Shown here: positions 50,979 to 60,074 of the stretch, in pieces
Layout of the letters: each line of letters opens with the position of its first letter
Position numbering within the stretch: the first letter of the stretch is position 1
Origin: Streptomyces cathayae
GTDB taxonomy: Bacteria > Actinomycetota > Actinomycetes > Streptomycetales > Streptomycetaceae
Assembly: GCF_029760955.1 (NCBI RefSeq)
Contig: NZ_CP121682.1
Location: forward strand, 5,704,001 to 5,768,000
Length of the DNA stretch: 64,000 nt
Reading direction: 5' to 3'
The notes under the pieces: generated by a model
Databases searched by the model: none
What the model was told of the DNA's origin: nothing
The model's input: only the letters and a program-made list of their open reading frames with translations
Position numbers and translations under genes: made by a program

Positions 50979-53900
50979 ATGACGTCGGTGCCGGGACGCA
51001 GGAGCAGCACTTTCACACGGCTGCTGCGGCACGGTTTCACCGACCCGTCCGCCGCCGAGCGGCTGCTGGACGGACCCGAGCTGGTGCCCGTGCGCGACGA
51101 CCCGGTGCTGCTGGACGCGCTCGGCGCGACCGCCGACCCCGATCTCGCGCTGCACGGGCTGGTCCGGCTGCTGGAGGCGCAGGCCACCGCCACCGACCGC
51201 CAGGAAGTGCTCGACACGCTGATCGCCGCCAAGCCGCTGCGCGACCGGCTGCTCGGCGTGCTCGGCGCCTCCGAGGCCCTGGCCGACCACCTCGCCCGGC
51301 ACGCCGGCGACTGGCGGGCACTGGTCACGTACGAGGCGCGGGACCTGCACCCCGGCCTGGCCGAGTTCGAGGACGGCCTCGCCGGCGTCACCGACCCCGT
51401 GTCGCTGCGCGTCGCCTACCGGCGCTGCCTGCTGTCCATCGCAGCCCGGGACGTCTGCGGCACCACCGAGGTGTCCGAGACCGCCGCCGAACTCGCCGAC
51501 CTGGCCACCGCCACCCTGCGGGCCGCCCTCGCGCTCGCCGAGGCCGACGCCCCCGAGGACACCGCCCTGTGCAGGCTCGCGGTGGTCGCGCTCGGCAAGT
51601 GCGGCGGACACGAGCTGAACTACGTGTCGGACGTCGACGTCATCTTCGTCGGAGAGGCGGTGGGTGGTGCCGACGAGGACAAGGCCCTGCGCGCCGCGAC
51701 CCGGCTGGCCTCGCACATGATGCGGATCTGCTCCGAGAACACCGTCGAGGGCACCATCTGGCCCGTCGACGCCAACCTGCGGCCCGAGGGACGCAACGGC
51801 CCCCTCGTCCGCACCCTCGCCTCGCACCGCGCCTACTACCAGCGCTGGGCCAAGACCTGGGAGTTCCAGGCGCTGCTCAAGGCCCGCCCGGTGGCCGGCG
51901 ACCTCGCCCTCGGCGAGGAGTACGTCGACGCCCTCCAGCCGCTGGTGTGGCAGGCCGCCGAGCGGGAGAACTTCGTCGCCGACGTCCAGAAGATGCGCCG
52001 CCGGGTCGTCGAGAACATCCCCACCGCCCAGGTCGACCGCCAGCTCAAGCTCGGCCCCGGCGGGCTGCGCGACGTCGAGTTCGCCGTGCAGCTGCTCCAG
52101 CTGGTGCACGGCCGCACCGACCCCTCCCTGCGCAGCGGCACCACCCTCGACGCGCTGAAGGCGCTCGCCGCCGGCGGTTACGTCGGCCGCGCCGACACCG
52201 CCCAGCTCGACGCCGCCTACCGCTTCCTGCGCTCGCTCGAACACCGCATCCAGCTGTACCGGCTGCGCCGCACCCACCTGGTCCCGGAGGACGAGGCCGA
52301 CCTGCGCCGCATCGGCCGCTCCCTGGGCATGCGCAACGACCCGGTGACGAGCCTGACCCGCGAGTGGAGGCGGCACGCCGCCGTCGTACGGCGGCTGCAC
52401 GAGAAGCTGTTCTACCGGCCGCTGCTCGACGCGGTCGCCCAGCTCGCCCCCGGCGAGACCCGGCTCAGCGCGGAGGCGGCCCGCGAGCGGCTGGTCGCCC
52501 TCGGCTACGCCGACCCGGCCGCTGCCCTGCGGCACCTGGAGGCGCTGGCGTCCGGCGTGACCCGCAAGGCGGCCATCCAGCGGACCCTGCTGCCGGTGCT
52601 GCTCGGCTGGTTCGCCGACTCCGCCGACCCGGACGCCGGCCTGCTCAACTTCCGCAAGGTCTCGGACGCGCTCGGCAAGACCCCCTGGTACCTGCGGCTG
52701 CTGCGGGACGAGGGAGCCGCCGCCGAGAACCTGGCCCGGGTGCTGTCCGCCGGACGGCTCGCCCCCGACCTGCTGATGCGCGCCCCCGAGGCGGTGGCCC
52801 TGCTCGGCGACGGGGAGGCCGGAGGCCTCAGGCCCCGCTCCCGCGCCCACCTGGAGCAGGAGATCCTCGCCGCGGTCCACCGCGCCGACGGCGCGGACCA
52901 GGCGGTCACCGCCGCCCGCGGGGTGCGCCGCCGCGAGCTGTTCCGTACGGCCGCCACCGACATCGTCGGCTCCTACGGCACCGAGTCCCAGCCCGCCGAG
53001 GCCGACCAGGGCGCCCTGGTGGACCTGGTCGGCGGCGCCGTGTCCGACCTGACCGCCGCCACCCTCGCCGGGACCCTGCGCGCGGTCGTCCGGGAAGGCT
53101 GGGGGGACACCCTCCCCACCCGCTTCGCGATCATCGGCATGGGCCGCTTCGGCGGCCACGAGCTGGGCTACGGCTCCGACGCGGACGTCCTGTTCGTCCA
53201 CGAACCGCGGGACGGCGCGGACGAGCGGGAGGCGGCCGACGCGGCCGGCAAGGTCGTCGCCGAGATGAGCCGGCTGCTCCAGCTCCCCAGCGCCGACCCG
53301 CCCCTGCTCATCGACGCCGACCTGCGTCCGGAGGGCCGGTCCGGGCCGCTGGTGCGCACCCTGAAGTCGTACGAGGCGTACTACCGCCGCTGGTCCCTGG
53401 TGTGGGAGCGGCACGCGCTGCTGCGCGCCGAGCACGTCGCCGGCGACGCGGACCTCGGCCGCCGCTTCATCGAGCTGATCGACCCGCTGCGCTACCCGGC
53501 CGCCGGGCTCGACGAGGAGGCGGTGCGCGAGATCCGCCGGCTGAAGGCCCGGATGGAGTCCGAACGGCTGCCGCGCGGCACCGACCCCAAACTGCACGCC
53601 AAGCTCGGCCCGGGCGGCCTGTCCGACGTGGAGTGGACCGTGCAGCTGATGCAGATGCGGCACGGCGCGCGGGAGCCCGCGCTGCGTACGACCAGGACCC
53701 GGGAGGCGCTGGCCGCCGCCCACGCGGCGGACCTCATCTCCGGGGAGGACGCGGCCACCCTCGACGAGGCGTGGGTGCTGGCCACCGGCGTGCGCAACGC
53801 GGTCATGCTGGTCCGCGGGCGGGCCGGCGACACCTTCCCCACCAACCCCCGCGAACTGGCCGCCGTCGGCCGCTACCTCGGCTACGGTCCGGGCCACGCC

Positions 53901-53981
53901 GGCGACATGCTCGACGTGTACCGGCGCACGACCCGCAGGGCGCGGGGCGTGATGGAGGAGCTGTTCTACGGCGGGTCCTAG
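50979..53981 (+). CDS. glnE: Glutamine synthetase adenylyltransferase/deadenylase
   Basis: 1000 residues, the usual actinobacterial GlnE length. Two nucleotidyltransferase domains are visible. The N-terminal one has GKCGGHELNYVSDVDVIFV near 205-223 and the C-terminal one GMGRFGGHELGYGSDADVL near 715-733; each carries the G-G-x-E-L-x(3)-S-D-x-D signature. Each is followed by a GlnE-associated helical domain (KLGPGGLRDVEF and KLGPGGLSDVEW). It adenylylates and deadenylylates a Tyr of GS I in response to nitrogen state. It stops inside the shared CTAG with the convergent PAP2 gene. Confidence 0.96.
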   Translation: MTSVPGRRSSTFTRLLRHGFTDPSAAERLLDGPELVPVRDDPVLLDALGATADPDLALHGLVRLLEAQATATDRQEVLDTLIAAKPLRDRLLGVLGASEALADHLARHAGDWRALVTYEARDLHPGLAEFEDGLAGVTDPVSLRVAYRRCLLSIAARDVCGTTEVSETAAELADLATATLRAALALAEADAPEDTALCRLAVVALGKCGGHELNYVSDVDVIFVGEAVGGADEDKALRAATRLASHMMRICSENTVEGTIWPVDANLRPEGRNGPLVRTLASHRAYYQRWAKTWEFQALLKARPVAGDLALGEEYVDALQPLVWQAAERENFVADVQKMRRRVVENIPTAQVDRQLKLGPGGLRDVEFAVQLLQLVHGRTDPSLRSGTTLDALKALAAGGYVGRADTAQLDAAYRFLRSLEHRIQLYRLRRTHLVPEDEADLRRIGRSLGMRNDPVTSLTREWRRHAAVVRRLHEKLFYRPLLDAVAQLAPGETRLSAEAARERLVALGYADPAAALRHLEALASGVTRKAAIQRTLLPVLLGWFADSADPDAGLLNFRKVSDALGKTPWYLRLLRDEGAAAENLARVLSAGRLAPDLLMRAPEAVALLGDGEAGGLRPRSRAHLEQEILAAVHRADGADQAVTAARGVRRRELFRTAATDIVGSYGTESQPAEADQGALVDLVGGAVSDLTAATLAGTLRAVVREGWGDTLPTRFAIIGMGRFGGHELGYGSDADVLFVHEPRDGADEREAADAAGKVVAEMSRLLQLPSADPPLLIDADLRPEGRSGPLVRTLKSYEAYYRRWSLVWERHALLRAEHVAGDADLGRRFIELIDPLRYPAAGLDEEAVREIRRLKARMESERLPRGTDPKLHAKLGPGGLSDVEWTVQLMQMRHGAREPALRTTRTREALAAAHAADLISGEDAATLDEAWVLATGVRNAVMLVRGRAGDTFPTNPRELAAVGRYLGYGPGHAGDMLDVYRRTTRRARGVMEELFYGGS

Positions 53982-54973
53982 GGCCTGTCCGGGGCAGGGG
54001 CACGGGAGCCGCCCGGGGCGAGGGCGGAGTCCGGCGTACGGGGGGCCACCACGCCCGCCCTCTCGCTGTCCGGGTCCCTGTCGTCGGGGCTGTCCGGGCC
54101 CTCGCCGCCCGCGTCTCCACCGCCCGCGCCGGTGAGGCTCCCGCCGTGGTCCGGCACGAGTCTCGGCAGGGTGTACGGGCGGCCGCCGTACCAGACCGTC
54201 GCCAGCGCGTAGCCGAAGGCGAGGCAGAGCAGGCCGCCCACCGCGTCCAGCCAGAAGTGGTTGGCGGTGGCGACGATGACCACCAGCGTGCCCGCCGGAT
54301 ACAGCAGCCCCAGGACCCGCGCCCACGGGACGGCCGCCAGCGCGAAGACGGTCAGCCCGCACCACACTGACCAGCCGATGTGCATCGACGGCATCGCGGC
54401 GTACTGGTTGGACATGTTCTTCAGGTCGCCGGAGGCCATCGACCCCCACGTCTCGTGGACCACGACGGTGTCGACGAAACCGCCGCCGTTCATCAGGCGC
54501 GGCGGGGCGAGCGGGAACAGGTAGTAGCCGGCCAGGGCGACGGCCGTGGTCGAGAACAACACCGTCCGGGTCGCCGCGTAACGGCCGGGATGACTACGGT
54601 AGAGCCACACCAGGACACCCAGCGTGACCACGAAGTGCAGCGTGGCGTAGTAGTAGTTCATGCCGACCACGAGCCAGGTCACCGAGTTCACCGCGTGGTT
54701 GACCGACTGCTCGAAGGCGAGACCGAGCTGCTGTTCCAGGTCCCAGAGCCGGTCCGCGTTGCGCAGCGCCTTGGCCTTCTGCTCCGGCACCGCGTTGCGG
54801 ACGAGTGAGTACGTCCAGTAACTCACCGCGATCAGCAGGATCTCGAACCACAACCGAGGCCGGCGGGGGGTGCGCAGACGGCGCACGAGCCTCTGCCCCG
54901 CCCCGTTTCCGACGGGGTGCGCTGCGGCCCGGTCCTCCCGGCCTTTCAGCGTGGTCACCGTCGTTTCACCCAT
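53978..54973 (-). CDS. PAP2 superfamily phosphatase-like membrane protein
   Basis: 331 residues from MGETTVTTLKGR; a GTG two codons upstream is the alternative. Six spans are visible. Conserved PAP2 segments are PLAPPRLM near 155 and the P-loop-like MPSMHIGWSVW near 192 (the S-x-H of motif 2), with ANHFWLDAVGG near 240 (the third motif with its His). The K-x6-RP motif 1 is not clear, as in the inositolphosphotransferase/AUR1-like branch (PAP2_3). It could move lipid-linked head groups. A long Gly/Pro/Asp-rich tail follows. The two stops with glnE share CTAG. Confidence 0.82.
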   Translation of the reverse strand: MGETTVTTLKGREDRAAAHPVGNGAGQRLVRRLRTPRRPRLWFEILLIAVSYWTYSLVRNAVPEQKAKALRNADRLWDLEQQLGLAFEQSVNHAVNSVTWLVVGMNYYYATLHFVVTLGVLVWLYRSHPGRYAATRTVLFSTTAVALAGYYLFPLAPPRLMNGGGFVDTVVVHETWGSMASGDLKNMSNQYAAMPSMHIGWSVWCGLTVFALAAVPWARVLGLLYPAGTLVVIVATANHFWLDAVGGLLCLAFGYALATVWYGGRPYTLPRLVPDHGGSLTGAGGGDAGGEGPDSPDDRDPDSERAGVVAPRTPDSALAPGGSRAPAPDRP

Positions 54974-55104
54974 GGGCACAGAGTCTGCCAGAAAAGCCCC
55001 TCCCGCAGATCATCCCCCGGTCGGGCCCGGCCCGCATGTCCTCCCCCGGAGAGCGGCCCACGGGCTCCTCCCGGAGCAGTGCGCACGACGACCTGCCCTG
55101 CGCC

Positions 55105-56139
55105 CTAAGGACGATGCCGGTCCCCAGGAGCCGAAGCGGTCGAACCGCGCACCACCAGCTCCGGCATGAACACGAACTCGCTGTGCGGTGCGGGCGTCCC
55201 GCCGATCTCCTCCAGCAGGGTGCGCACCGCGGCCTGGCCCATCGCCGGGACCGGCTTGCGGACCGTGGTCAGCGGCGGGTCGGTGAAGGCGATCAGCGGG
55301 GAGTCGTCGAAGCCGACCACCGAGATGTCCTTCGGCACGTCCAGACCGCGCTGCCGCGCCGCCCGTATCGCACCCAGCGCCATCATGTCGCTGGCGCACA
55401 CCACCGCCGTGCACCCGCGGTCCATCAGCGCGCTGGCGGCGGCCTGACCGCCCTCCAGGGTGTACAGGGAGTGCTGGACCAGCTCCGTCTCCACGGTCCG
55501 GGCGTCCAGGCCCACCTGGTCCTGCATGGCGCGGACGAAGCCCTCGATCTTGCGCTGCACGGGCACGAACCGCTTCGGCCCGAGCGCCAGCCCGATGCGG
55601 ATGTGGCCGAGGGAGGCCAGATGCGTGACCGCGAGCGCCATCGCCGCCCGGTCGTCGGGGGAGATGAACGGCGCCTGCACCTCCGGGGAGAAGCCGTCGA
55701 CCAGCACGAACGGCACACCCCGGGCGCGCAGCCGCTCATAGCGCTGCATGTCGGCGGTGGTGTCCGCGTGCAGTCCGGAGACGTAGATGATGCCGGCCAC
55801 CCCCCGGTCCACGAGCATCTCCGTCAGCTCGTCCTCCGTCGACCCGCCCGGGGTCTGGGTGGCGAGCACCGGCGTGTAGCCCTGACGGGTCAGCGCCTGC
55901 CCGATGACCTGGGCCAGAGCCGGGAATATCGGGTTCTCCAGCTCCGGGGTGATCAGACCCACCAGCCCCTCGCTGCGCTGCCGCAGCCGCACCGGGCGTT
56001 CGTAGCCCAGGACGTCGAGGGCGGCGAGCACGGACTGGCGGGTGGTGGCGGCGACGCCCGGCTTGCCGTTGAGCACGCGGCTGACGGTCGCCTCGCTCAC
56101 CCCGGCCTGAGCAGCGATGTCGGCAAGACGTGTGGTCAC
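55105..56139 (-). CDS. malR: MalR, LacI-family maltose/maltodextrin repressor
   Basis: 344 residues from the GTG giving TTRLADIAAQAGVSEATVSRVLNGKPGV, the LacI HTH and hinge; an upstream ATG extension adds a low-complexity tail and is less likely. The effector domain follows the LacI layout, for example GLVGLITPELENPIFPALAQ and SVVGFDDSPLIAFTDPPLTTV. It is close to S. coelicolor MalR. It represses malEFG in the absence of maltose or under glucose. The gene is divergent from malE, with putative repeats in the shared intergenic region. Confidence 0.93.
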   Translation of the reverse strand: MTTRLADIAAQAGVSEATVSRVLNGKPGVAATTRQSVLAALDVLGYERPVRLRQRSEGLVGLITPELENPIFPALAQVIGQALTRQGYTPVLATQTPGGSTEDELTEMLVDRGVAGIIYVSGLHADTTADMQRYERLRARGVPFVLVDGFSPEVQAPFISPDDRAAMALAVTHLASLGHIRIGLALGPKRFVPVQRKIEGFVRAMQDQVGLDARTVETELVQHSLYTLEGGQAAASALMDRGCTAVVCASDMMALGAIRAARQRGLDVPKDISVVGFDDSPLIAFTDPPLTTVRKPVPAMGQAAVRTLLEEIGGTPAPHSEFVFMPELVVRGSTASAPGDRHRP

Positions 56140-56342
56140 AGCACCGGACTGTATCGGCCGGCCCACTCGTTGCACACCGGACGGACGCCTGGTGCGCGCC
56201 GTCGAACGGCCCGCTGCGGGCTGCTGGGTCATCGCTGTCCCTCTTGTCGTGGCATGTCGTGGCACGCCACGGCATGTCGTGGTCGGCAGGGCGTGATCGG
56301 CGTCCGTACCGCAAGGGATGATTCCCCCGACGGAAACGGATG

Positions 56343-56366
56343 GCAAGTACTTGCAGAGTCTTGCAC
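56343..56366. promoter_or_regulatory. Putative MalR operator 1
   Basis: GCAAGTACTTGC (56343-56354) is a perfect palindrome. It overlaps a CTTGCAG (56350-56356), and a second copy, CTTGCAC, lies at 56360-56366. CTTGCAG-type heptamers are the sequences I recall as MalR sites in S. coelicolor. It lies about 205 bases from the malR start. Confidence 0.65.
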
Positions 56367-56475
56367 AACAGTCCGAACCCCGGCCCTGCGACCGGAAACC
56401 CGGGGTCGCACGGCGGTCGGGGAGCCACCCGGACCGGGTCAAGGGGAGGTCACGGCGCCATAACTGTCGAGCCTT

Positions 56476-56496
56476 CTTGCAAAATTTTTCAGCAAG
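56476..56496. promoter_or_regulatory. Putative MalR operator 2
   Basis: CTTGCAAAA (56476-56484) and the inverted TTCAGCAAG (56488-56496) flank a short T-rich centre. The site lies about 130 bases upstream of the malE start, near where its promoter is expected. It shares the CTTGC core with site 1. Confidence 0.6.
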
Positions 56497-56628
56497 GTCT
56501 TTCGGATCGGTTGCATCGCTGTTACGTTCACGTCGCCCGGCGGCCCCATAGGCGCGGCCGGCAGTCGGCAGGGCGGCAGACGGGGCCGCACCCTGCACAC
56601 CCGGGCTTCACACCCTCAAGGAGTACTC

Positions 56629-57900
56629 ATGCGGCGTGGCATAGCGGCCACCGCGCTGGTGGCGTCCCTCGCCCTCACAGCGACGGCCTGCGGCGGAGAC
56701 AGCGACAGCGGCGACAAGGCCGACGGCCCGGTCACCATCACCTGGTGGGACACCTCCAACGCGACCAACGAGGCACCGACCTACAAGGCCCTGGCCAAGG
56801 AGTTCGAGGCGGCCAACAAGGACATCAAGGTCAACTTCGTCAACGTCCCCTTCGACCAGGCGCAGAACAAGTTCGACACCGCCGCCGGTTCCAAGGGTGC
56901 CCCCGACGTGCTGCGCTCCGAGGTCGGCTGGACCCCCGCCTTCGCCAAGAAGGGCTTCTTCCTGCCGCTGGACGGCACCGAGGCGCTGAAGGACCAGGCC
57001 GCGTTCAAGCCCAACCTGATCGAGCAGGCCACGTACGAGGACAAGGTCTACGGCGTCCCGTTCGTCACGGACACCCTCGCCTTCGTCTACAACAAGGAAC
57101 TGTTCGAGAAGGCCGGCGTCGAGGCTCCCAAGACCTGGGACGACCTGAAGAAGGCCGCCGCCACCATCAAGGACAAGACCGGCGTCGACGGCTACTGGGG
57201 CTCCACCGCGGGCTACTACGCCCAGTCGTTCCTCTACGGCGAGGGCACCGACATGGTCGACGCCGACGCCAAGAAGATCACCGTGAAGTCGGCCGAGGCC
57301 AAGAAGGCCTACGGCACCTGGCTGGAACTCTTCGACGGCAAGGGCCTGCACAAGGCCGACGTCACCGCCGACGCGTACACCCACATCCAGGACGCGTTCA
57401 TCAACGGCAAGGTCGCCTCGATCATCCAGGGCCCGTGGGAGATCACCAACTTCTACAAGGGCTCCGCCTTCAAGGACAAGGGGAACCTGGGCATCGCCAC
57501 CGTCCCGGCCGGCTCCACCGGCAAGGCGGGCGCCCCGACCGGCGGCCACAACCTGTCCGTCTACGCCGGGTCCAGCGAGGCGAAGCAGAAGGCCGCGCTG
57601 AAGTTCGTCAACTTCATGACCTCGGCCAAGGCGCAGGAGACCATCGCCCTGAAGAACTCCACGCTGCCCACCCGCGACGACGCCTACACCGACGAGGTCA
57701 AGGCCGACCCGGGCATCGCCGGCTACCAGACGGTCCTCGAGGCCGCCCAGCCGCGCCCGGCCCTGCCCGAGTACAGCTCGCTGTGGGTTCCGATGGACGA
57801 CGAGCTGCCCCAGATCGCGGGCGGCAAGAAGTCCCTGGACAAGGGGCTGAACGACGCGGAGCTCGCCATCGTCAAGCTGGTGCCGGACTTCAGCAAGTAA
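56629..57900 (+). CDS. malE: Maltose/maltodextrin ABC transporter solute-binding lipoprotein
   Basis: 423 residues. The N-terminus MRRGIAATALVASLALTATAC ends in a lipobox (LTATAC) with the lipid-bearing Cys at about 21. The mature protein begins with GGDSDSGDKADGPVTITWWDT, typical of extracellular solute-binding family 1. Sugar-binding-region strings include WTPAFAKKGFFLPLDG and WEITNFYKGS. It captures maltose or maltodextrins outside the cell and hands them to MalF and MalG. The first gene of the operon, divergent from malR and likely repressed by it. Confidence 0.93.
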   Translation: MRRGIAATALVASLALTATACGGDSDSGDKADGPVTITWWDTSNATNEAPTYKALAKEFEAANKDIKVNFVNVPFDQAQNKFDTAAGSKGAPDVLRSEVGWTPAFAKKGFFLPLDGTEALKDQAAFKPNLIEQATYEDKVYGVPFVTDTLAFVYNKELFEKAGVEAPKTWDDLKKAAATIKDKTGVDGYWGSTAGYYAQSFLYGEGTDMVDADAKKITVKSAEAKKAYGTWLELFDGKGLHKADVTADAYTHIQDAFINGKVASIIQGPWEITNFYKGSAFKDKGNLGIATVPAGSTGKAGAPTGGHNLSVYAGSSEAKQKAALKFVNFMTSAKAQETIALKNSTLPTRDDAYTDEVKADPGIAGYQTVLEAAQPRPALPEYSSLWVPMDDELPQIAGGKKSLDKGLNDAELAIVKLVPDFSK

Positions 57901-57908
57901 CCGCCCGC

Positions 57909-57953
57909 GTGGCCGCCGGACCCGCTTCCAGGAGGGGAGGGCCCGGCGGCCAC
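57909..57953 (+). promoter_or_regulatory. Intercistronic hairpin between malE and malF
   Basis: GTGGCCGCCGG (57909-57919) pairs exactly with CCGGCGGCCAC (57943-57953) around a 23-base loop. It follows the malE stop by 8 bases. In other bacteria such a stem protects the malE message from decay and raises its output over malF and malG. Confidence 0.7.
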
Positions 57954-57996
57954 CGGCCTGTGCCGAACCCCTTGATCATCCAGAAGGTGCCGAACC

Positions 57997-59001
57997 ATGA
58001 CAGTCGCCATCGACCGCGCGACCGGCAAACGCCGCGGTGACCGCGCGCCCCGCCCCGGCCCGGTCAGCCGCCTGAAGCACGCCTACCAGAAGCACTGGTA
58101 CGCCTACGCCATGATCGTGCCCGTGGTCGTCGTGCTCGGCACCATCGTGCTCTACCCCCTGGCCTACGGCTTCTACCTCACCCTCACCGACGCCAACAGC
58201 CTCAACTCGGCCCGCACCATCGGCGTCAACGAGATCGAGGCCACCTACAAGTTCATCGGCCTCGACAACTACGCCGACATCCTGTGGGGCGAGACGGCCT
58301 ACGACCGCTTCTGGTCGCACTTCATCTGGACGATCGTATGGACGATGGCCTGTGTCGTCCTGCACTACACCATCGGCCTGGGCCTGGCCCTGCTGCTCAA
58401 CCAGAAGCTGCGCGGCCGCACCTTCTACCGGCTGATCCTGATCCTGCCGTGGGCCGTGCCGACCTTCGTCACCGTCTTCGGCTGGCGGTTCATGCTCGCG
58501 GACAGCGGCATCATCAACTCGGGCCTGGAGTCCCTGGGCCTGCCGACACCGCTGTGGCTGGAGGACACCTTCTGGCAGCGGTTCGCCGCGATCATGGTCA
58601 ACACCTGGTGCGGTGTGCCGTTCATGATGATCTCCCTGCTCGGCGGACTCCAGTCCATCGACGGCGTCCTCTACGAGGCGGCCGAGATGGACGGCGCCAA
58701 CGCCTGGCAGCGGTTCCGGCACGTCACCCTGCCGGGCCTCAGGTCGGTCAGCTCCACCGTCGTGCTGCTCGGCGTCATCTGGACCTTCAACCAGTTCGCC
58801 ATCATCTTCCTGCTGTTCGGCAACACCGCCCCGGACGCGCAGATCCTCGTGACCTGGGCCTACCAGCTGGGCTTCGGACAGCAGCCGCGTGACTTCGCAC
58901 AGTCCGCCGCCTACGGCATGCTGCTCCTGGCCATCCTGATCGTCTTCACCTCCTTCTACCGCCGCTGGCTGAACCGCAATGAGCAGCAGCTCGCGATCTG
59001 A
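57997..59001 (+). CDS. malF: Maltose/maltodextrin ABC transporter permease
   Basis: 334 residues with six spans and a periplasmic loop of about 70 residues after TM1, as in Streptomyces MalF. The EAA loop for the ATPase contact is EAAEMDGANAWQRFRHVTLPGL near 226-247 (E-A-A-x-x-D-G-A). Hydrophobic segments include IVPVVVVLGTIVLYPLAYGF near 37-56. It forms the import channel with MalG. The MsiK-type shared ATPase of Streptomyces is encoded elsewhere, as no ATPase gene lies in this operon. MalG follows 13 bases on. Confidence 0.94.
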   Translation: MTVAIDRATGKRRGDRAPRPGPVSRLKHAYQKHWYAYAMIVPVVVVLGTIVLYPLAYGFYLTLTDANSLNSARTIGVNEIEATYKFIGLDNYADILWGETAYDRFWSHFIWTIVWTMACVVLHYTIGLGLALLLNQKLRGRTFYRLILILPWAVPTFVTVFGWRFMLADSGIINSGLESLGLPTPLWLEDTFWQRFAAIMVNTWCGVPFMMISLLGGLQSIDGVLYEAAEMDGANAWQRFRHVTLPGLRSVSSTVVLLGVIWTFNQFAIIFLLFGNTAPDAQILVTWAYQLGFGQQPRDFAQSAAYGMLLLAILIVFTSFYRRWLNRNEQQLAI

Positions 59002-59014
59002 GGCAGGAGCCCCC

Positions 59015-59926
59015 ATGAGCACCATCACCGTCAAGACCGAGGCTCCGACGGACCGTCCGGCCGGCGAGAGGACCCCGCCCGTGAAGAGGCGGGGGCGCGG
59101 GGAACGCGGTCCGCTGGCCATCCTCACCTCGCACGGCATCCTGGCCGTGGCGAGCCTCATCGCGCTGTTCCCGGTCGCCTGGCTGGTCTTCCTGTCCCTC
59201 GGCCCGGACAAGGACGACTACCTCCGCCCCGGCGGCATCTGGGGCAAGATGACGCTGGACAACTACGCGTTCGTGCTGCAGGACACGAACTTCTTCCACT
59301 GGCTGAAGAGCTCGCTGATCGTCTCGCTCGGCACCACGGTCATCGGCGTCCTCGTCGCCGCCACCACCGGGTACGCCGTGTCCCGGATGCGGTTCCCCGG
59401 GTACAAGAAGTTCATGTGGGCCCTCCTGGTCACCCAGATGTTCCCGGTGGCCGTCCTGATGGTCCCGATGTACCAGATCCTGTCCGACCTTCAGCTGATC
59501 GACACCTATCTCGGCCTCATCCTCGTCTACTGCTCGACCGCGGTGCCGTACTGTGCCTGGCTGATGAAGGGCTATTTCGACACCATTCCGTTCGAGATCG
59601 ACGAGGCGGGCCGGGTGGACGGGCTGTCCCCGTTCGGCACGTTCGCCCGGCTGATCCTGCCGCTGGCCAAGCCGGGCCTCGCGGTCGCCGCCTTCTACAG
59701 CTTCATCACCGCGTTCGGCGAGGTCGCCTTCGCCACGACGTTCATGCTGGACGACACCCAGTACACGCTCGCCGTCGGTCTGCAGAGCTTCGTCAGCGAG
59801 CACGACGCCCAGCGCAATCTCATGGCCGCCACGGCGGTCCTGATCGCGATACCCGTCTCCGCGTTCTTCTACCTCGTGCAGAAGAACCTGGTGACCGGCC
59901 TCACCGCGGGCGGCACGAAGGGCTGA
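59015..59926 (+). CDS. malG: Maltose/maltodextrin ABC transporter permease
   Basis: 303 residues counted from MSTITVKTEAPT; the frame is open from 58979. A basic N-terminal tail of about 30 residues precedes six spans. The EAA loop is EIDEAGRVDGLSPFGTFARL near 189-208. The sequence YLGLILVYCSTAVPYCAWLM and the terminal KNLVTGLTAGGTKG are typical of MalG-type permeases. It pairs with MalF. GC hairpins follow the stop before aglA, so the downstream gene may be expressed at a lower level. Confidence 0.93.
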   Translation: MSTITVKTEAPTDRPAGERTPPVKRRGRGERGPLAILTSHGILAVASLIALFPVAWLVFLSLGPDKDDYLRPGGIWGKMTLDNYAFVLQDTNFFHWLKSSLIVSLGTTVIGVLVAATTGYAVSRMRFPGYKKFMWALLVTQMFPVAVLMVPMYQILSDLQLIDTYLGLILVYCSTAVPYCAWLMKGYFDTIPFEIDEAGRVDGLSPFGTFARLILPLAKPGLAVAAFYSFITAFGEVAFATTFMLDDTQYTLAVGLQSFVSEHDAQRNLMAATAVLIAIPVSAFFYLVQKNLVTGLTAGGTKG

Positions 59927-59950
59927 CCACCACGCCCTTCGTACGAGGAC

Positions 59951-60021
59951 CCCGCGCGCCCCGAGCGCGCGGGTGGCGGCCGCGGCGGCCCTGACCGACC
60001 CCGCCGGCCACCGCGGCCGCC
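59951..60021 (+). promoter_or_regulatory. Two nested GC-rich stem-loops between malG and aglA
   Basis: CCCGCGCGC (59951-59959) pairs with GCGCGCGGG (59965-59973) over a 5-base loop. GGCGGCCGCGG (59975-59985) pairs with CCGCGGCCGCC (60011-60021). Both lie in the 148-base malG-aglA gap. They could attenuate readthrough or protect the 3' end of malG. Confidence 0.6.
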
Positions 60022-60074
60022 TTCTCTCCTCACTCACCGCACCACCCCCACCCCGATGACACGAACAGGAAGAC

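Larger units (their letters stand above)
56140..56628. other. Divergent malR-malE promoter region
   Basis: 489 bases without a gene. Two clusters of TTGCA-containing repeats (56343-56366 and 56476-56496) suggest MalR operators. The malE leader continues to the ATG at 56629, with AAGGAG about 6 bases before it. Confidence 0.6.

Noticed and set aside
50226..54449. A 1407-codon minus-strand open frame
   Set aside because: Except for its last 151 codons (the VOC protein) it is antisense to glnE and the PAP2 gene region. Its translation is Gly/Gln/Arg-rich without domains.
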